Assembly (NCBI GenBank): GCA_027577415.1
Contig: JANBQS010000936.1
Location: 1 to 10,247 of the forward strand
Length of the DNA: 10,247 nt
Direction: 5' to 3'
DNA from: Coemansia sp. RSA 922
Taxonomy: Eukaryota; Kickxellomycota; Kickxellomycetes; Kickxellales; Kickxellaceae
The notes beneath the pieces were generated by a model. It was not told the DNA's origin. It searched no databases and saw only the letters and a list, made by a program, of their open reading frames with translations. Shown one piece after another: positions 7,201-10,247 of this stretch. How positions within the stretch are numbered: position 1 is the stretch's first letter; each line of letters starts with the position of its first letter. The position numbers and the translations under genes were made by a program.

Positions 7201-9061
7201 CGTCACTCAGGTTTACGCGGCTCACTCTGAATTTGTCCACAGAGACGTGTGCCTCTAGGTCGGCCATTGCTACCCTGCCCTTGACCTTGTCATTGTCAGC
7301 AACCTTGGACCTAGACTTTGGCTTTGTGCCCTCGGTGTACCGCTTGCGCCAAGCGCTTTCTTCAGTTCCTCCCTCGTCACCGCTTGGCGTCGACGTGTCC
7401 TTTGACTCAAAGTGGCTTACGTTGAGTAGATGGCGAGCATAAAGGCCCTGAGCGATAGATGCGACTAGTGGCGTGATACAAGCGGGGTTTTCGTTCTTGG
7501 GCCTGTCGCTAACGACGCTTTTGGTACCCGAGCGCACGCCCCGCGCAACAGAGCTAGGAGCTGCAGACCGCGCCCTGCCGCCACAAATGGCCCTGATCAA
7601 GGGCGTTTCGAGTAGTTCCTCTTGTTCAGTGGATTCAGCGCAGATCTGGATCTCTTCGATGATTGACTGGCGGTACTTGCGCATGTCGCCCTCGCTTATC
7701 GGCGCCAGACTGCTGATTGTGTCGCCAGGGTTTGCTTTTAGCTCCTTGACAAACTGTGCAATCGAAATCTTTTCTCCAGCTTTGGCGCGCACCAACGCCT
7801 GGTGTGCGATGTAGACCTTCTTGTACATGCTCGAGTAAATGGACGCGTACCGAGGATCGGGATTCAGCAGTTTGTACCATGCAAAACAAGTGCGCACCCA
7901 GATTTCAGTCTCGCCGCTCTTGGTCAAGTGCGTTTCATAGTTCAGAATAGCGGAGAGCTTGATGCGCTGCGTAAACTCGCTGGTGGTGCGCGCTGGGCGA
8001 GCACGGGCCTTTTGCTTGCTGGTGCCGACAGCGTTCTCAGAGTCGCTGACTGCCGCGCTGCCTCCAGAAACGTTAGGAACAGCACAAGACTCGTCATCTT
8101 CGTCGTCGTCATCGTACTCGGCCTGATCATAGTTGAAATAGGAATCCAAGTCGGTGGCCTTTATAGGCTCCACATTTCCAGAAATGGTGATGTCAACGTA
8201 CTCCATGCCAATGTCCTCTAGCTCGCTGAAGATATTGCCGTCGGCCTCGTCAAAGACAACAAAGTTGTCCAACGTTCGGCACGGAAGCTCATCATTAGTC
8301 TCTGCGCCTGTATCTTCTGGCGTACTCTCGTTGATCACTTCGAGACCATCGTGCTCGACTTCCTCGTCATCGAGCGGAAAATAATGGTTAGCACTCGACT
8401 GGTTTGTAGTTTTCTTCAGGGCGCTCTTGGGTTTCGCAGGAGCCCTTACAGCGCGTCTAGACGAGGGCTTTGTCTTTACGACCGGCACTGCAAAGGCGCT
8501 AGTGGCGGAGCCACATTCACTCACATTGTCTGCCAGCGTAGTTGGACTTTCACAGTTGGACGTACTAGCGGATGCCACTGGGATTGGGCACATGTCATCG
8601 TCGCTGCTAATATCCATCGCATCTACATACGTTGAATTGTTGTGTTCGTAGAGCCAAAAAGCGAAGTCAGCGCGCAATACCACGTAAAACAAAGTTGCTG
8701 CAATAGCAGATTCGCGCAGCAAGTTATAGATGCGCGCTCTTACCATCGCTAGCCGTGTCATTGGTGATTCTCCCAGTGTACCCTATTGGAAACGCTGTGG
8801 TCCGGCCAACTATTATAGATAAAAGAGAATGATAGAGTAAACAGCAGTAGTCAGTGCAAAAGACGTGACGTTTGGCAGTAAAACGTACATTGCGTGCAGC
8901 AATATAAGAGTAAGTAGGCAAGCGCCCTTGGTTCCTGACTTACCCTTGCTACGCGGTCCGATCTTGGGAAGCTTCCTCTTTTTCTTTGGCGCTACAACTT
9001 CCTCATTTGTCACAATTGGGCTGGGCGTGTGCACAAAGTCATCGCTGTCACTGTCGCGCAT
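4265..9061 (-). CDS. DNMT1-type maintenance DNA (cytosine-5) methyltransferase, three exons
   Basis: Proposed coding sequence: complement of 8944-9061, 8744-8809 and 4265-8622, giving 1513 residues. It would transfer methyl from S-adenosylmethionine to C5 of cytosine in the nucleus, most likely copying CpG methylation after replication. In order: acidic start and nuclear signal PKKKRKL (25-31); basic region 111-132; PIP-box-like QSSANHYF (136-143); RFTS domain about 178-360 (DNFVVFD, IWVRTCFAWYKLLNPDPRY); BAH1 about 568-740, with a possible zinc site ending WCKSC; BAH2 about 760-910; catalytic domain about 979-1465. Motifs: I DLFSGCGG 983-990; IV GPPCQGFS with catalytic Cys1077; VI ENV 1115-1117; VIII QSRRRLF 1172-1178; IX RECARAQGFPD 1420-1430; X GNAVPPPLA 1449-1457. 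The target-recognition segment (PWCL, GLFGRLDPNGYF) points to DNMT1 rather than DIM-2. CXXC finger and Lys-Gly linker are absent; an acidic 48-residue tail follows. Without splicing, the frame would start at 8761 with an implausible hydrophobic leader. Confidence 0.93.
8623..8743 (-). other. Intron 2 of the DNMT1-like gene (121 bases)
   Basis: Donor GTAAGA at 8738-8743, branch site CTGAC (GCGCTGACTT), pyrimidine-rich CTTTTT, and acceptor GTATGTAG ending at 8623, again the first AG after the branch site. Phase 1; the joined codon is GAT (Asp62). The intron has no stop in the frame of exon 3, so read through it yields the misleading hydrophobic peptide (LLRESAIAATLFYVVLRADF). Confidence 0.7.
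8744..8809 (-). other. Exon 2 (coding) of the DNMT1-like gene
   Basis: 66 bases, open in the only frame that links exon 1 and exon 3: two bases, 21 codons and one base. It encodes residues 41-61 (starting GRTTAFPIGYTG), with no recognised motif. It ends GATG|GTAAGA. It also contains the ATG at 8761 that an unspliced reading would take as the start. Confidence 0.7.
8810..8943 (-). other. Intron 1 of the DNMT1-like gene (134 bases)
   Basis: Donor GTAAGT at 8938-8943, branch site CTGAC in the context GCACTGACT, a pyrimidine-rich run, and acceptor TATAATAG ending at 8810. The acceptor is the first AG after the branch site. The intron interrupts a codon after its first base (phase 1); the joined codon is GTT (Val40). 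Confidence 0.75.
8944..9061 (-). other. Exon 1 (coding) of the DNMT1-like gene
   Basis: 118 bases: ATG at 9059-9061, 39 codons, and one base of the next codon. It encodes an acidic Ser/Asp run (RDSDSDD), then the nuclear signal PKKKRKL and a basic tail, as expected for the N-terminus of a nuclear DNA-binding enzyme. A purine is at -3 of the ATG (AGCTATG). It ends AAGG|GTAAGT, a near-perfect donor. Reading on past the donor gives a hydrophobic stretch and a stop, which supports splicing here. Confidence 0.75.
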
Positions 9062-9110
9062 AGCTTAAACCGGAGTATGAGAGTAGCACAGCGAGTGGGC
9101 GCAAGTGTTG

Positions 9111-9137
9111 AAAAATAAATAAATAAATAAATAAAAA
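9111..9137. repeat. (AAAT)n microsatellite
   Basis: About five to six tandem AAAT units bounded by A runs. It lies 50-76 bases upstream of the methyltransferase start and reads as a T-rich tract on that strand, so it may sit in the core promoter or 5' leader. The length is probably variable between strains. Confidence 0.85.
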
Positions 9138-9205
9138 GTCAGTGGTACTAACTAAAAAGTGATCAAGGAAGAAGAGCAATCGAGCAAGGGATCGATTATG
9201 CCCAA

Positions 9206-9248
9206 ACGCGATATTGTGTGTTTTTTCTGCGCAAAAGCGCTTACGCGT
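9206..9248 (-). promoter_or_regulatory. Cell-cycle-type promoter elements upstream of the DNMT1-like gene
   Basis: ACGCGT (MluI cell-cycle box) at 9243-9248, a second ACGCG core at 9206-9210, and the palindrome GCGC-AAAA-GCGC at 9229-9240, whose minus strand reads TTTTGCGC, close to an E2F site. They lie 145-187 bases upstream of the ATG at 9061. GATCGAT flanks the group on both sides (9190-9196 and 9252-9258). Known biology: MBF/SBF or E2F factors bind such sites to switch on S-phase genes, and a maintenance methyltransferase would be a logical target. Binding itself is inferred. Confidence 0.45.
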
Positions 9249-9640
9249 GTTGATCGATCTGCACCAATCAATGCTGAACCGCGGTCTGTGATATTGCGTC
9301 ATACAGGATGCTCATGTACACACGACACACCTTCAAGCACATTACTACGCTTTGAGCGATAGGCGGCACAGCAAGAGATAACTTTTCTGCATCGCGGAAT
9401 ATCATTGCATTTTCAAGCTGGGGGGGGGCGTCTGTCTGTACGCCTCAAGCCATACCAAGACAAGTGTATATGCGCCATGCATCCCATCCCCCGGCAACTT
9501 TGACAAAAGGCCGCACGCCTTTATTGGAATTAGACCCCCCAGAGCAGTAATTTTGCCATTTACATAGAGCAATCCCCTCACTGTCGCACGCGGTTTCACA
9601 TCTATCCCACATGCTCGAATAAAGGAAAGCACTGCCTATG
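9249..9640. other. Spacer upstream of the methyltransferase promoter
   Basis: No convincing gene. The overlapping open frames on both strands are short, start without a good ATG or mix frames, and have no recognised motif. A run of nine G at 9420-9428 and a run of six C near 9535-9540 are the only notable simple sequences; the G run is a likely place for length errors in assembly. Confidence 0.5.
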
Positions 9641-9715
9641 TTCGCCCGCTTCCTCTTTCCCCCCACCTTCCCGCGTAAGCAAAAGGTCGCAAGGCGCTGG
9701 GTAATATCGATCAAC

Positions 9716-9835
9716 ATGCAGCCTAGGCTGGCAATATTGACAGGGCTCATAGTATTGGTTGACGCAATACTGGATAGCTTTGCTTATTACGTCTGTTGCC
9801 ACGGTTATCTTACATCTAATTCAATAACTTTTTAA
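9716..9835 (+). CDS. Possible 39-residue peptide with signal-like N-terminus
   Basis: An ATG in a good context (CAACATGC, A at -3) follows a pyrimidine-rich block at 9641-9672 by about 45 bases, the arrangement seen at the phosphatase gene. It opens 39 codons ending at TAA 9833-9835. Residues 4-18 are hydrophobic (LAILTGLIVLVDAIL), like a signal peptide or a single membrane span, and two adjacent cysteines follow. It may be a small secreted peptide, the first exon of a gene I cannot extend (no strong donor is seen), or chance. No family recognised. Confidence 0.2.
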   Translation: MQPRLAILTGLIVLVDAILDSFAYYVCCHGYLTSNSITF

Positions 9836-9944
9836 GTGAAAAAATCATTTGGTGGCAGCCCAGGTGGCGTAGTTAGTGCTTCCATGCTTGGCTTGCAGGC
9901 TATTTTTCCACAGACGCTTACGCACGCATATATGCAAACATGCA

Positions 9945-10247
9945 ACGCGTTTTATGTATTACGGCGCTCTATGTTTTTTTGCGCAAGCCCCTATATTAGC
10001 TGATGTAACCCCGCCTTCAGAGCATCTCTCTTTTTTTTGACCTGGAAGTTGGTTTGCGCCTACTCCGCCTTATTACTCTATTCAAAGCCGGAGACTCACG
10101 CACCTAGATTCTGGTGTTGCCGTTCACTTTCGCGGGCAATAGATCCTACAGCTATCCTTTTTTTGCGCCATTGCCCCTTGTCTTTCCGCCTTTTTGTTTC
10201 AAGACATATTTGCTACATTTTACCCGCATTTTTCAAGTTTTACACTC
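9945..10247 (+). promoter_or_regulatory. Probable promoter region of a gene beyond the right edge
   Basis: No open frame of note. The stretch holds several G1/S-type motifs: ACGCGT at 9945-9950, TTTTGCGC at 9977-9984, TTTGCGCC at 10053-10060, TTTCGCG (reverse of the SCB core CGCGAAA) at 10128-10134 and TTTTGCGCC at 10161-10169. It ends in a C/T-rich strand (about 10150-10247). T7GCGC occurs twice exactly (9974-9984 and 10158-10168). The density and the pyrimidine-rich end suggest a promoter directed rightwards; the target gene lies outside the window. Confidence 0.35.

Noticed and set aside
8623..8761. ATG at 8761 as the start of the methyltransferase, giving a 1498-residue protein with a hydrophobic leader
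   Set aside because: The leader is encoded by 8744-8761 of exon 2 plus intron 2; a GT-AG intron with branch site covers it, and an in-frame spliced start at 9061 gives a nuclear signal instead.
9159..9362. Plus-strand 67-codon frame with Cys-x-x-Cys and Cys-x-Cys
   Set aside because: It overlies the cell-cycle motif cluster of the methyltransferase promoter, is short, has no good donor to extend it and no recognised zinc-finger pattern.
9445..9750. Minus-strand 101-codon frame and the overlapping frame at 9402-9632
   Set aside because: Two overlapping frames of equal quality, odd composition rich in Cys/Gly/Trp, no motif, and the second lacks an ATG; most likely chance.
9863..9906. tRNA D-arm-like TGGCGTAGTTAGTGC followed by a T5 run
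   Set aside because: No B box follows at the right distance, so there is not enough for a tRNA or SINE call; some resemblance to the unit at 1338 may be chance.
1..10247. CRISPR array, prokaryotic operon or defence island
   Set aside because: No regularly spaced repeats; spliceosomal introns, signal peptide type, poly(A) signals and gene families are eukaryotic.

Overview
The window looks like nuclear DNA of a fungus. It has a long, nearly uninterrupted coding region with short GT-AG introns, AATAAA-type 3' ends and pyrimidine-rich tracts upstream of genes. It also encodes a secreted branch-2 histidine acid phosphatase and a DNMT1-type cytosine-5 DNA methyltransferase. A DNMT1-type enzyme with an RFTS domain, rather than a DIM-2/RID-type enzyme, and few introns would suit an early-diverging lineage. 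That placement is inference; no marker gene here fixes the taxon.

Layout from left to right: (1) positions 2-700, plus strand, the C-terminal part of an unrecognised, mostly helical protein that runs off the left edge; (2) positions 701-2660, an A+T-rich spacer with no convincing intact gene. The spacer holds a degraded coding-like tract near 923-1150, a tRNA-related SINE-like unit with A-box-like, B-box and T-run parts at 1338-1506, two clean hairpins, and a minus-strand open fragment at 2155-2394; (3) 2766-4163, plus strand, a secreted histidine acid phosphatase; (4) a 101-base convergent spacer with a poly(A) signal; (5) 4265-9061, minus strand, a DNMT1-like maintenance methyltransferase; (6) 9062-10247, non-coding, with the methyltransferase promoter and, near the right edge, a second region rich in cell-cycle-type elements.

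The main result is the gene model of the methyltransferase. The longest open frame (4265-8761) begins with a hydrophobic stretch that makes no sense for a nuclear enzyme. Two GT-AG introns (8810-8943 and 8623-8743), each with a CTGAC branch site and both in phase 1, join a 39-codon first exon (8944-9061) and a 66-base second exon (8744-8809) to the main exon. The spliced protein is 1513 residues and gains an acidic/basic N-terminus with an SV40-type nuclear localisation signal. It keeps an RFTS-like domain, two BAH domains and all key catalytic motifs. It lacks the CXXC zinc finger and the Lys-Gly linker of animal DNMT1, and has a degenerate PCNA-binding-box candidate.

Upstream of the new start (9206-9248) are an ACGCGT MluI cell-cycle box, a second ACGCG core and a GCGC-AAAA-GCGC palindrome. 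This is what would be expected if the maintenance methyltransferase is switched on at G1/S. The phosphatase is a separate, convergent gene with no evident functional link. I see no CRISPR array, intact transposase, rRNA or genuine tRNA gene, and no multi-gene system that I would call new.
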